Positions 1 to 8,857 of a DNA stretch of 44,585 bases are shown here, in pieces (position 1 is the stretch's first letter; each line of letters opens with the position of its first letter). The notes beneath the pieces are model-generated. The model was not told where the DNA came from, searched no databases, and saw only the letters and a program-made list of their open reading frames with translations. The stretch is from Akkermansia muciniphila. Its GTDB lineage: Bacteria > Verrucomicrobiota > Verrucomicrobiia > Verrucomicrobiales > Akkermansiaceae. Made by a program: the position numbers and the translations under genes. The DNA lies in NCBI GenBank assembly GCA_945883695.1, contig CAMCYK010000019.1, positions 1 through 44,585 of the forward strand, given 5' to 3'.

Positions 1-1
1 A

Positions 2-2344
2 CTTTCGGACTCGGTTTCCATCGTCTCGCTTTCCGGCCGCCGCGTGATCGACACCCTTTCCGTTCCCGACGAACCGGCCGACGTGACCTTCGCCGCCGGC
101 AAGGCCTTCGTCACCTGCGCCCGCAACAACCTCATCCGCGTCTTCGACGCCACCACCCGCCAGCCGCTCGGCAGCATCCCGCTCACCGGTCTCTACCCCC
201 GCGCCCTGACCGCCAGCGCCGATGGCAGCCGCCTCTACGCCGCGTTCCTTCTTTCCGGCAACGGCACCACCATCCTCCCCCGCGACCTCGCGCCCGCCCA
301 GCCGGCACCCTCTAACAACAGCCTGCCGAACCCGCCGCGCACCGCCTTGATCGTGCCCGCCACCGACCCGCGCATCGGCTTCACCCTCCTCGACCACGAC
401 GTCGTGGAAATCGACACCTCCAGCCTCGCCATCCTGCGCTACCTCGGCGGCACCGGCACCCATCCCTTCGACCTCGCCATCCACCCGCAGACCGGCGACC
501 TCTGGATCGCCAACACAGAATCGCTCAACCTCACACGCTTCGAGCCGGAACTGCGCGGCGACTTCGCCCGCCACCGCCTGACCCGCGTCCCGCTGTCGGG
601 AACGCCCACCCCGCTGGTCCACGATCTCAATCCCGGAATCAATCATGCCATCCTGCCGAACGAGCCGGCCAAGGCGATCGCCCTCGCCCAACCGACCGCC
701 CTCGCGATCACCCCGGACGGCACCCGCGCCTGGGTCGCCGCGTTCAATTCCGACCGCATCGCGGAAATCGACACCGCCACCGGCGCGGTCCTCCACCGCA
801 GCGATGTCCGCGTGAACGGCGGCAACTCCACCGCCATGCGCGGCCCGCGCGGCCTCGTCCTCTCGCCCGACGGCGCACGCCTCCACGTCCTCAACAAGCT
901 CTCTAACAGCATCACCACGCTCGACACCACGAGCCGCGCCATCCTTTCGGAAATCCCTGCCGGAAGCCTCGATCCCACATCGCCCGTCGTCCGCGCCGGA
1001 CGCGGCTTCCTCTTCGACGCGCGGCTCTCCGGCAACGGCACCGTGTCCTGCGCCACCTGCCATCTAGATGCCGACCGCGACGGCCTCGCCTGGGACCTCG
1101 GCGATCCCGGCGGCAGCATGGTTACCGTCCAGGGCGCCAATCTCTCCGTCCACAACCTCACCCTGCGCAACCGCAACCTCCACCCGATGAAAGGCCCCAT
1201 GACCACGCAGCCCCTGCGCGGCATGGCGTCGAACATCGCCGGCGTGACCCAGCCACCCGCCGCCGTCACCCCGAAGTTCCACTGGCGCGGCGACAAGCCA
1301 TCGATCCAAAGCTTCAACGTTACCTTTAGCGATCTCATGGGCGGCACCCAGCTCCCCGCCGCCGACATGAACGCGCTGGCTGCTTATCTAACAAGCATCC
1401 CGCACCACCCCAATCCGAACCGCAACCCGGACCGCAGCTTGCCCACCTCCTTCAACGGGGCCAACGCCTCGACCGGCCGCGACCTCTTCAACAACCACCT
1501 GGAAAGCCACTGCGTCGTCTGCCATCCGCTGCCCGCCGGTACGGATCACAACCTCGACCTGCGCCGCGAGGTGGACGGAACCCAAGACATGAAAACCCCG
1601 CCGCTGCGCTTGGTTTATCAGCGCGCCGGCATCTACGATCCGACTCCCGGCGGAGTCTCGCTTTCAGGCTTCGGCCTCGGCTCCGATGGCACCGGCCATG
1701 AGATGCCACGAGTCCATTTCTATCAGCTCGATGCCCTCGAGGACGGTCCCCAGCTCGACCACCTCACCGCCTTCCTCCTCTGCTTCGACACCGGCACCGC
1801 GCCCGCCGTCGGCCGCAGCGTGACCGTCGATAGCCTGAGCCGGAACTCCGCCCTCGCCCTTGCCGAAGTCACCCTGCTCGAAGGCCAGGTCGCCGCGAAC
1901 AACTGCGACCTCGTCGTCCGCGGCCGGATCGGCGGATTCGGCCGCCGCTTCCGCTACGTCGCGCCGAGCTACCAGAGTGATCGTAGTTCGGAAGCCCCTC
2001 TTTCGCGCACGACGCTGCTCGACCTGCTCGCCTCCGGCGACTCGCTGACCTTCCTCGGCGTGCCCCCCGGCAGCGGCACCCGGCTCGGCGGCGACCGCGA
2101 TGGCGACGGCATCCGCGACAGCGATGAAGCCTTGCCCTGGACCCTCCTCCAGCCGGCACCCGGCCATCTCTCCTTCCACTGGCCGGCCGGCATGGACGAC
2201 TGGTTCCCGCAGACCACGTCTTCCCCCGCCGCCGGCTGGACCCCGTGGACGCCGCCGCCCCAGACCCAGGGCAGCTCGCTCCAGCTCGACTGGCCGCTCG
2301 GCGCCGCTGACCGCCGCTTTTTCCGGCTCCACCGCACCTGGTGA
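2..2344 (+). CDS. Beta-propeller di-haem cytochrome c peroxidase-like secreted protein (5' truncated)
   Basis: The reading frame is open to the left edge, so the N-terminus is missing; codons from base 2 already read as propeller sequence and the first in-window start (GTG at 44) is not the real start. The N-terminal half has YVTN-type repeats (for example TPDGTRAWVA, SPDGARLHVL). Two c-type haem motifs follow, CATCH near nt 1049-1063 and CVVCH near nt 1510-1524, an arrangement like bacterial di-haem cytochrome c peroxidase (MauG-type) proteins. The C-terminus ends in a compact beta-rich segment finishing RFFRLHRTW, resembling the tail domain of many secreted verrucomicrobial proteins. The role is probably periplasmic or surface redox chemistry. 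Substrate is unknown. The next gene starts 27 bp downstream, so they may be co-transcribed. Confidence 0.85.
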   Translation, partial: LSDSVSIVSLSGRRVIDTLSVPDEPADVTFAAGKAFVTCARNNLIRVFDATTRQPLGSIPLTGLYPRALTASADGSRLYAAFLLSGNGTTILPRDLAPAQPAPSNNSLPNPPRTALIVPATDPRIGFTLLDHDVVEIDTSSLAILRYLGGTGTHPFDLAIHPQTGDLWIANTESLNLTRFEPELRGDFARHRLTRVPLSGTPTPLVHDLNPGINHAILPNEPAKAIALAQPTALAITPDGTRAWVAAFNSDRIAEIDTATGAVLHRSDVRVNGGNSTAMRGPRGLVLSPDGARLHVLNKLSNSITTLDTTSRAILSEIPAGSLDPTSPVVRAGRGFLFDARLSGNGTVSCATCHLDADRDGLAWDLGDPGGSMVTVQGANLSVHNLTLRNRNLHPMKGPMTTQPLRGMASNIAGVTQPPAAVTPKFHWRGDKPSIQSFNVTFSDLMGGTQLPAADMNALAAYLTSIPHHPNPNRNPDRSLPTSFNGANASTGRDLFNNHLESHCVVCHPLPAGTDHNLDLRREVDGTQDMKTPPLRLVYQRAGIYDPTPGGVSLSGFGLGSDGTGHEMPRVHFYQLDALEDGPQLDHLTAFLLCFDTGTAPAVGRSVTVDSLSRNSALALAEVTLLEGQVAANNCDLVVRGRIGGFGRRFRYVAPSYQSDRSSEAPLSRTTLLDLLASGDSLTFLGVPPGSGTRLGGDRDGDGIRDSDEALPWTLLQPAPGHLSFHWPAGMDDWFPQTTSSPAAGWTPWTPPPQTQGSSLQLDWPLGAADRRFFRLHRTW

Positions 2345-2371
2345 AGTCTCTCTGAAACCACATCTCATCCC

Positions 2372-3100
2372 ATGAAAACAAGACACCTCGCCCTCTTCGG
2401 GCTCATCCTCGCCGCCCGTGCATCCGCCGCCACCATCAGCTTCCACGACGTCGCCAATCCCGACCCGAACGCCGGCGGCATCGGCTACGAGTGGTATGTC
2501 ACCCTCGGCGGGGTTGATGCCGCCGTCACCCCGAACATCGGTGGCTCCCACATCGGAGCTTGGTCCTGGGAAGATCAAGGCCTCTTCGAACCCGGCGACC
2601 CGACCCGCGGCTGGACCCACACCTCGCAGTGGGTCGCCGTCACGCTGACCGAAGCCAGCCGCTTCACCATCACCCTGGCGCGCAACGCAAACATCCCGAA
2701 CGGCGCGGGCTTCCGCCCCACCGACAACCTCTTCCCGTCCTTCACCCTCTGGTCCGGCTGGGACAATGACGACATCCCGGAGGCCATCGCGCTTGCCTAT
2801 GGGCTCACCGCCGCCGATGGCGAAAACCACGACTACAACAACCGTGGAAACATCGACTGGGCGGAAGACCTGAACTTCATCGGACTGGTCGATAACAACT
2901 CGGCCAGCTCCGCGGCCTACACCGTCGATCTTGCCGCCGGAAACTACACCATCGTCTTGGGAAGCAATGCGCCGTCGCTCACCAACCCGCCGCGCCAAGG
3001 ATTCCAAGCGAGCTTCACCACCACCGCCGTGCCCGAGCCCTCGTCCGCTCTGCTCGCCGTCCTCGCCGCCGGATTCCTCAGCATCCGCCGCCGCCGCTGA
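2372..3100 (+). CDS. PEP-CTERM sorting domain protein
   Basis: A 242-residue exported protein. It has an N-terminal signal peptide (MKTRHLALFGLILAARASA) and a canonical PEP-CTERM tail: VPEPSS, a hydrophobic helix, then an RRRR end. PEP-CTERM tails are recognised by the exosortase/EpsH system and direct proteins to the envelope or extracellular matrix. The mature part is rich in Trp, Asn, Asp and His with repeated short beta motifs and matches no enzyme family I recognise. No Shine-Dalgarno is visible before the ATG. It lies between a di-haem protein and a His-rich outer-membrane protein, so a shared role (possibly metal or redox related) is plausible but inferred only from context. Confidence 0.85.
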   Translation: MKTRHLALFGLILAARASAATISFHDVANPDPNAGGIGYEWYVTLGGVDAAVTPNIGGSHIGAWSWEDQGLFEPGDPTRGWTHTSQWVAVTLTEASRFTITLARNANIPNGAGFRPTDNLFPSFTLWSGWDNDDIPEAIALAYGLTAADGENHDYNNRGNIDWAEDLNFIGLVDNNSASSAAYTVDLAAGNYTIVLGSNAPSLTNPPRQGFQASFTTTAVPEPSSALLAVLAAGFLSIRRRR

Positions 3101-3144
3101 GCACTTGTTCCCGCTCTTCTCGTCGCACCGACACCTCGCAGCCC

Positions 3145-3978
3145 ATGCCCCGGCTCCTCCTGCTTTTGCTACTCGTCCCCGCGGTCGCCCGCGCCCATCA
3201 CGGCCAGGATTTCCTGGTCACGCTGGATGCCGGCGTCCCGCACCCAGGTCACGTCACCGCATTCACCTCCTTCGAGTGGTCGAAAAGCGGCGACACTGAC
3301 GAGCTCAGCCTGGAGCCGGGTTTCATGGCCGGCGTGCTGCCCGGTCTCGCCGTCGGGACTTCCTTCCGGCTGGCCGACGAAGGCCCGGGCGGTTGGGACT
3401 ACACGGCGGTCGATCCGCAGCTTCATTGGACGCTTCCAACAGGTGCCTTCCCCCTATCCTTGGCGTTCAGCGCGGGTTATGTCTTTACCGACGGCTCGGC
3501 CGCCCATGGCGATGCCGGAGCCGGCCATCAGCACGGAGGCGACGGCGGTGGCATCGACCCGGGTCCGGACGGCCCGCCGCCCGGGTCCGACACCGGCAGC
3601 CATGTCCATCTTCACGATCACGACCACTCCCACGGCGGCATCCATCGCCACGGCGAGGACCACTTCCATTTGCGCTTCATCGCCGACACGACTCTCGGTG
3701 AAGACACACGGCTCGTGCTGAATCTCATCGGCGTCGCTCCCGGCTCCGGCGAGCTGGATTTCGGCTACGCGCTCGGCATCCGGCGGCGTCTCAGCCACGA
3801 ATGGGCGGTCGGACTGGAGAACATCGGCGACTTCAACCGCCACGGCGAGAACGAGCTCGTCGCAGGCCTCTACTGGACACCCGTCCACGACTGCACCATC
3901 CGCCTCGGTTTCGGGGCGGGCATTGGCTCCGCGTCCACCGACTTCTCGGTCCGCTCCGGGATCACCTGGCGATTCTGA
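3145..3978 (+). CDS. Histidine-rich putative outer-membrane beta-barrel protein
   Basis: A 277-residue protein with a signal peptide (MPRLLLLLLLVPAVARA) followed at once by HHGQDF. Alternating hydrophobic strands run through the protein and it ends in Trp-Arg-Phe, the terminal aromatic residue typical of outer-membrane beta-barrels. Around residues 115-175 there is a long insertion packed with His, Gly and Asp (HQHGGDGGG, HLHDHDHSHGG), which looks like an exposed metal-binding loop. I infer an outer-membrane protein that binds or senses transition metal; no family is certain. The 44-bp gap to the PEP-CTERM gene suggests co-transcription. The convergent FG-GAP gene ends 72 bp downstream, with a palindromic element between. 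Confidence 0.75.
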   Translation: MPRLLLLLLLVPAVARAHHGQDFLVTLDAGVPHPGHVTAFTSFEWSKSGDTDELSLEPGFMAGVLPGLAVGTSFRLADEGPGGWDYTAVDPQLHWTLPTGAFPLSLAFSAGYVFTDGSAAHGDAGAGHQHGGDGGGIDPGPDGPPPGSDTGSHVHLHDHDHSHGGIHRHGEDHFHLRFIADTTLGEDTRLVLNLIGVAPGSGELDFGYALGIRRRLSHEWAVGLENIGDFNRHGENELVAGLYWTPVHDCTIRLGFGAGIGSASTDFSVRSGITWRF

Positions 3979-3991
3979 GGCACCGCGCCCC

Positions 3992-4052
3992 AAGGAGCCA
4001 CGGCGCTCCTGTCGTGAGCCACCGCCACGGCACAGGAGTGTCCCTGCTCCTT
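3992..4052. repeat. Palindromic intergenic element with AAGGAGC/GCTCCTT ends
   Basis: The 61-bp element between two convergent genes begins AAGGAGCCAC and ends GCTCCTT, and contains CTCCTGTCGTGA internally. The same ends and core recur at 34952-35064. It covers most of the space between converging stop codons, so it may act as a bidirectional terminator, although there is no T tract. It overlaps the stop codon of the minus-strand gene. Confidence 0.6.
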
Positions 4053-5229
4053 ACCTCCGGATGATGTGCACGCCCTTCTTGCTGCCGGCGGCGAATTCCA
4101 GCTTGCCGTCGCCGTCGAGGTCGACCGCCAGCACCTGGCAGCCGACGCCGGAGTCGGTGTCAATCACCTCGGACTGCCACTCCACGCCCTTGTCCTTCGC
4201 GCGGTTGTAGAAGATCACGGCCAGCGCGGGATCCTTCGCGCCGGGGTCCCCGCCGTTGTGGGCCCAAAAGCGCTTGCCGGTGGTGAAGTCCATCCGCCCG
4301 TCGCCATCGAAGTCACCCGCCTCCAGCGCGTGAAGCTGGCTGAACTGCAAGCCGCCCGGCCCGGTCTTCGCCGGGTCTTCCGGCAGGATCTCGTGGCGGG
4401 CGAAGGTCACCTTGCCGTCGCTCCCGGTGTTCTCGTACCACACCAGCCCGTAGCCGTGGCCGTTGAGGCTGGTGATCATGTCGTTGTCGCCGTCCTTGTC
4501 GGCGTCGAACACCAGCATCTGCGCCCCGCCGGGACCGGCGAACGGTTCCTTGTGCCAGATCCACTTGCCGTCCTTCGCCGCCGGTTGCTCGAACCAGCCT
4601 TCCTTCTCGATGATGTCCGCCTTGCCGTCGCCATTCAGATCGCCCGCGCCGAGGCCGTGGGTGTAGGGCGTGTTGGTCCGCTTTTCAGAGACCGCGATGA
4701 AGGTCCACGGCTTCGTCACATCCGACCAGTCAACCTCCGCGTAGCCGAACTTGCCGCCCTGCGTGCAGACCAGTTCCTTCTTGCCGTCGCCATCCAGGTC
4801 GAGCCACAGCGGGCTCTCGGTCGCCGCCTCGGTCATCACGCGGTGGGGCGGCCAGTCGCCTTCCTTGCCCGGATTGAGGTAAAGCGTCAGGTCCTTGCCC
4901 GGGTGACTGGCCATCAGGATGTCGTTCTTGCCGTCGCCGTTGAGGTCGTCGATCCAGCTCAGGAAGGAATCCTCCATGTAGCTGCCGATCGGCTGGGCCC
5001 GGCCGGGGCGGTAGAGTTTGCCCTCCTTGAAATCCGGCCCTTTGAACCAGAAGGCCCCGGCGACCAGGTCCTTCACGCCGTCGCCGTCGATGTCCCCCGC
5101 CGAGAGGCCTTCGGTAATGAAGTCCTGGGTCAACACGTGCTTCTTCCAGGCGGGGACGGAAGGCACCTTGGCAAAGGAGATGGCAACCACGAGCAGGCCC
5201 GCGGGAAGGATGACGGCATGGATTTTCAT
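4051..5229 (-). CDS. FG-GAP/VCBS repeat secreted protein
   Basis: A 392-residue protein starting at MKIHAVILPAG, a clear signal peptide; the frame extends further upstream but that part runs through intergenic repeats. The mature protein consists of about seven repeats carrying Ca-binding Asp-rich loops (DIDGDG, DLNGDG, DLDGDG, DLNGDG, DADKDGD, DFDGDG, DLDGDG), the pattern of FG-GAP/VCBS beta-propeller proteins, here one seven-bladed propeller. Such proteins are exported and often linked to carbohydrate binding or adhesion. No catalytic residues are visible. It stands alone and converges on the His-rich protein gene. Confidence 0.88.
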   Translation of the reverse strand: MKIHAVILPAGLLVVAISFAKVPSVPAWKKHVLTQDFITEGLSAGDIDGDGVKDLVAGAFWFKGPDFKEGKLYRPGRAQPIGSYMEDSFLSWIDDLNGDGKNDILMASHPGKDLTLYLNPGKEGDWPPHRVMTEAATESPLWLDLDGDGKKELVCTQGGKFGYAEVDWSDVTKPWTFIAVSEKRTNTPYTHGLGAGDLNGDGKADIIEKEGWFEQPAAKDGKWIWHKEPFAGPGGAQMLVFDADKDGDNDMITSLNGHGYGLVWYENTGSDGKVTFARHEILPEDPAKTGPGGLQFSQLHALEAGDFDGDGRMDFTTGKRFWAHNGGDPGAKDPALAVIFYNRAKDKGVEWQSEVIDTDSGVGCQVLAVDLDGDGKLEFAAGSKKGVHIIRR

Positions 5230-5309
5230 AGGTAGGGTAGAACGGTGGAACGCGGGATGAACTTTCGGCAGCGGTTTCGCCCCTTGACCGCGGCGCAGCC
5301 GCCCTCGGA

Positions 5310-5509
5310 CTGCTGCGATGATTCGCAGCTTTCCGAATGCAGGGCAAGGACCGCCGCTCCCGTGGACTGAAGCGACCCTCCCGGATCGCCTCATCCCACC
5401 CCAACCGCCCGCCGCTCCCGCGGACCAAGGCGATCCTGTCGGATCGCTTCATCCCACCCGAACTGCCGCCTCCATCCGCCATTCCCAGAGCTGCGAATCA
5501 TCGCAGCAG
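5310..5509. repeat. 200-bp intergenic element with 21-bp perfect inverted ends and two internal hairpin units
   Basis: Bases 5310-5330 and 5489-5509 are perfect reverse complements over 21 nt. Between them lie two tandem, diverged copies of a unit of about 50 bp (roughly 5350-5400 and 5407-5456), each containing CCGCCGCTCCCG, a short hairpin of GGATCGC type and ending TCATCCCACCC. There is no reading frame of its own. The structure fits a non-autonomous palindromic element (REP/BIME or MITE-like). It fills most of the 331-bp gap between the FG-GAP gene and ccsA; I see nothing else in that gap. Confidence 0.75.
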
Positions 5510-5560
5510 CCCAGGAGCCTCCGGCGGCCGGGATGCGGCGGCGCGGGCCCGGAGCGCACC

Positions 5561-7570
5561 CTACGCCTCCGCCGGCTTCTTCAAATCCACCCCCGACGCC
5601 GCCTTCACGGATTTGGAGCGCTTTTCCAGCAGGCAGGTGACCGCGCCGAGGACGATGAATCCCATCATCACCCCGTAGAACACCATGACGGTCCACAACT
5701 TCTCCGCGGCGAAACCGTAGTTGTGCAGGCCGACGTTGAGGAAGTTGACGTGCCACCACGAGAAACCGACCACGATCGCGCCGAAAATCGAGGCCAAATG
5801 GATGCCCCACTCCTTGATGTAGCCGCCGAGCCGGGCGTGCAGGATGGCCAGCGACCACAGCACGATCATCAGCGCGCCGTTCTCCTTCGGGTCCCAGCCC
5901 CAGAAACGGCCCCACGAATCGTTCGCCCAGATCCCGCCGAGCACCGTGCCAATCAGCGACAGCACCAGCGTGAGGCACACGCAGCCGTAAACCGCGCGGG
6001 TGATCGAACGGCGCAGCGAGGCGTCGCCGCCATCGAGCCCGAGGCTCCGCAGCAGCACGTAAACGATCGACAACAGCGCCGCGATCAATCCGCTGGCGTA
6101 GCCGAGGGTGATGGTGATGACGTGGGTGCTCAGCCAGTAGTTCGAGCGCAACACCGCGACCAGCGGGTCGAGGTGATCCCGGCCCTCCCCGACCTCGAAG
6201 CGCCGCGCGAGGACGATCAGGAAGGCGGCGACGATCGGCGTGATGCCCAGCACGAAGCGCTTGCGGGTCATCCACTCGACCAACAGCGCGAAGATCACGA
6301 TCGACATGTTGATGAAGATGATCGTGTCGTAAAGGTTCCCGACCGGCGGCCGGAGCATGATGATCGACCGCTTGACGATCGGGATGATCAGGTAGATCAG
6401 CCCGATCGACAGAAAGCCGACGGTCGTCCAATAACTGACCCGGCCGGCCACCGTCTTGCCGGTGAAAAACATCACGCCGGCGCTGACGACCGCCAGCAGG
6501 AACCAGACGAGCGCGTAGATGAACCAGTTTTTCCTGAAGTAGTCGGCCTCCAGCGGGATCGAGCGGTATTCGCCGCGCTCCTTGGCGCGGGCGACGATGC
6601 TCGACTCCAGCGCGGCGAACTTCTCGCGGAAGGCCGACTCGCCGTCCTTGAGCGAGGTCGCGACGTCTTCCAGCAGCTTGATGTCCTTGATCGACTGTTC
6701 CGGCTCGCGGGTGGTGCCGGTGAAGATGTTGAAAATCCGGCCGCCGGCGCTGATCCACTCGGGGTCCTCCTTGTTGTTCGAGGGGAACAAATTGAGGCCG
6801 AATTTCGCGGAGTTCGCCGCCTGTTCGATGAGCACCGTGATGGTCTGGACTTCCTGCGACACCGCCTGGCCGGTCGCGGCGGCCTGCAGCTCGGCGCGGA
6901 TTTTCGGCGCGGCGGCCATCACCTCGCTGACCGGCAGGATCTTCCCTTCGGTGGCACCCGACGAGGGCAGGAGCCCGCTGCGGGCGAAGTCCATGTAGCC
7001 GGTCAGGAACTCGAAGGTGCGGATGCTGTAAACCTGGTCGAGCGTCTGCTTTTCAAGCGGCTTCAGCAGCTTGGGATCCTGCCGCGAGATCTGCTCGTAG
7101 GAAGCGGCGAGCTGCTTCATCTTGTCGAGCCCGGGCAGCAGGTCGTTGTAGCTGTAACGGTCGCGGCGGCCTTTCGCATCGATCCCGACGGCTTCGAGGA
7201 TCTCGGAGTTGTCGACCCGGAAGGTCGGCAGTTCTTTCGCCAGCTCCGGCCGGAAAAAGGCATCGAGCATCCAGTCGAGCGGCTTGATGATCACCTTCTC
7301 ACCGCCCTCGCCGATGATCTCCATCGAGCGTGCGCCGTGCAGGCCGAGCATCGTGAAGCCGGCGAAGGTGCCGAGGGGCTTGACCCGCCCGCCGTCCTGC
7401 ACGGGCAGCAGCGAGGCGAGTTCGAGCGTTTCCTTCTCCCAGGGCTTGTAGTTGGCGATCGTGCGGATGTCGCCTTCCGGGCGACTGTCGCGCAGCGCGG
7501 TGGCGACGATCCACGCGACCGCGCAGAGGCCGAGGGTGAAGACGATCCAGCGTCCGGCGAGGGCGTTCAT
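5561..7570 (-). CDS. ccsA: Cytochrome c biogenesis protein CcsA/ResC
   Basis: A 669-residue membrane protein. An N-terminal helix (residues 5-25) is followed by a long periplasmic segment (about 30-330) and then a multi-helix C-terminal half that carries the tryptophan-rich haem-handling motif of the family (FWGWDPKENG, then GFSWWHVNF) with conserved histidines. With ResB/Ccs1 it forms the System II synthetase that moves haem outward and attaches it to CXXCH apocytochromes. The start codon lies 1 bp beyond the ResB stop codon, so the two are probably translationally coupled. It is longer than stand-alone CcsA because of the periplasmic insertion, as in other Bacteroidetes/Verrucomicrobia-type proteins. 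Haem proteins in this window (at 2-2344 and 20155-24204) are likely clients. Confidence 0.93.
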   Translation of the reverse strand: MNALAGRWIVFTLGLCAVAWIVATALRDSRPEGDIRTIANYKPWEKETLELASLLPVQDGGRVKPLGTFAGFTMLGLHGARSMEIIGEGGEKVIIKPLDWMLDAFFRPELAKELPTFRVDNSEILEAVGIDAKGRRDRYSYNDLLPGLDKMKQLAASYEQISRQDPKLLKPLEKQTLDQVYSIRTFEFLTGYMDFARSGLLPSSGATEGKILPVSEVMAAAPKIRAELQAAATGQAVSQEVQTITVLIEQAANSAKFGLNLFPSNNKEDPEWISAGGRIFNIFTGTTREPEQSIKDIKLLEDVATSLKDGESAFREKFAALESSIVARAKERGEYRSIPLEADYFRKNWFIYALVWFLLAVVSAGVMFFTGKTVAGRVSYWTTVGFLSIGLIYLIIPIVKRSIIMLRPPVGNLYDTIIFINMSIVIFALLVEWMTRKRFVLGITPIVAAFLIVLARRFEVGEGRDHLDPLVAVLRSNYWLSTHVITITLGYASGLIAALLSIVYVLLRSLGLDGGDASLRRSITRAVYGCVCLTLVLSLIGTVLGGIWANDSWGRFWGWDPKENGALMIVLWSLAILHARLGGYIKEWGIHLASIFGAIVVGFSWWHVNFLNVGLHNYGFAAEKLWTVMVFYGVMMGFIVLGAVTCLLEKRSKSVKAASGVDLKKPAEA

Positions 7571-7571
7571 A

Positions 7572-8825
7572 TCAAGCTTGGGGAACGGGGTTGGATTTGC
7601 CGCGGAACAGGAAGGTTCCGAGCTTCAACAGGAAGTGAAAACAGAGGCCGAAGCCCGCGAGGTAGATGCTGTATTCCGGCCATTTGTCGGACGGGTTCCT
7701 CACCACTTCGAAGCCCGACACGGTGGCCTGCCGTTCGCCCCCGCTGACGCCGTTCATCATGGTGCGTTGGTAGAAAGTCATGCCGCCGTAACGCATCGGT
7801 TCGTTCATCTCGATGAACACCTTCGACTCGCGGCCGTCCTCGATCCGCATGATGTCGCTCTCGAACAACTTCGGCCGCGTGGTGTTCGGATGATATTCGG
7901 AGCGGGCGTCGAGCAGCTTCACCTGGAACGGCACCGGCCAGACCCGTTTGTCGAGGGAGACCGCGAAGGTGCGGCCGTCGGCCACCACGGTGTGCGGCGC
8001 GCGGGCGGTCACCGCGAGCAGGAAACTCTCGCCATTCTTGCCATCGCGCCCCAGCACCCGGGCATGGACACCCGGCGTGTCCATTTCGGTCTCCTTGTTC
8101 GGCTCCTGCGAAAAGAGGAACCAGCCGTCGACCAGCGGTTCGCCGCGTTCCGGGGCCATGCTGGCGGCGGCCATCGGGCGGGCGTTCTGGACGTAGCCCT
8201 GGAGTTCCAGGTCGAAGGGCAGCGTCGGCAGGCGCACGGTGCGGCGCTCGTTGCCGTCGAGATCAAGGAAGTAGGCGTCCTTGACGAAGTGCACCGGACC
8301 GACGGTCTTGCCGTCCTTGACCTCGGCGATCTCGATGGTGGTTTCGGTGAGCGACTGCGCGAAATCCGCCACCTGCGGCAGCCCGCCGCCGGGCTTTTCG
8401 GACAGCATCATCACGCCGCGCTCTTCCTTGAGCTGGGCGACGCCGCCGGCGACGATCATGAAAACGATGCTGAAGTGCGCCATCAGCACGCCGGCGGTCT
8501 TCCAGCCCTTGCGCATCCGGATGATGCCGCCCAGCGTCAGATTGACCACCAGCAGCGCGCAGACCCAGAAGCCACCGGGCAGCGGCGGCAGGTATTTGTC
8601 CTGACCGGCGAGCTTGGAAAAAATCACGGCAGCGTCGGGACGGACCCAGAACTCGCTGTAGTGGAAATACTTCTGGAGGGTGGTATGGAGCCCGTGGTGG
8701 ACCTGTTCCAAGGTGGCCAGCCAGGTGAGCAGCATCAGGATGACCAGCAGGCTGGTCGCGAGGCCGAAACCCGACAGCAGCTTGAAGATGCGGGCGGGAA
8801 TGGATGGTGAAGCGGCGGAACTCAT
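7572..8825 (-). CDS. resB: Cytochrome c biogenesis protein ResB/Ccs1
   Basis: A 417-residue partner of CcsA in System II cytochrome c maturation. It has three early membrane helices (from about residues 13, 75 and 105), a large periplasmic domain and a C-terminal helix (YLAGFGLCFHFLLKLG), matching ResB topology. I chose the ATG at 8825 because the protein then begins just before the first helix. An upstream ATG at 8861 would overlap the preceding gene's stop by 4 bp (ATGA) and add 12 residues unlike the family, so it remains possible. It sits between an upstream lipoprotein gene and ccsA in one minus-strand operon. Confidence 0.9.
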   Translation of the reverse strand: MSSAASPSIPARIFKLLSGFGLATSLLVILMLLTWLATLEQVHHGLHTTLQKYFHYSEFWVRPDAAVIFSKLAGQDKYLPPLPGGFWVCALLVVNLTLGGIIRMRKGWKTAGVLMAHFSIVFMIVAGGVAQLKEERGVMMLSEKPGGGLPQVADFAQSLTETTIEIAEVKDGKTVGPVHFVKDAYFLDLDGNERRTVRLPTLPFDLELQGYVQNARPMAAASMAPERGEPLVDGWFLFSQEPNKETEMDTPGVHARVLGRDGKNGESFLLAVTARAPHTVVADGRTFAVSLDKRVWPVPFQVKLLDARSEYHPNTTRPKLFESDIMRIEDGRESKVFIEMNEPMRYGGMTFYQRTMMNGVSGGERQATVSGFEVVRNPSDKWPEYSIYLAGFGLCFHFLLKLGTFLFRGKSNPVPQA

Positions 8826-8857
8826 CGGGGCGCAGGTTACGGGTCGGACAGGCAAGG

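Noticed and set aside
5318-7747. 809-codon plus-strand open frame opposite ccsA, and similar long frames opposite other genes (for example 1664-3007, 4066-5235, 22354-24588, 31146-33437)
   Set aside because: They are antisense to well-supported genes and have the Arg/Ala/Pro-rich composition expected when high-GC coding DNA is read on the other strand. None shows a domain or signal peptide.
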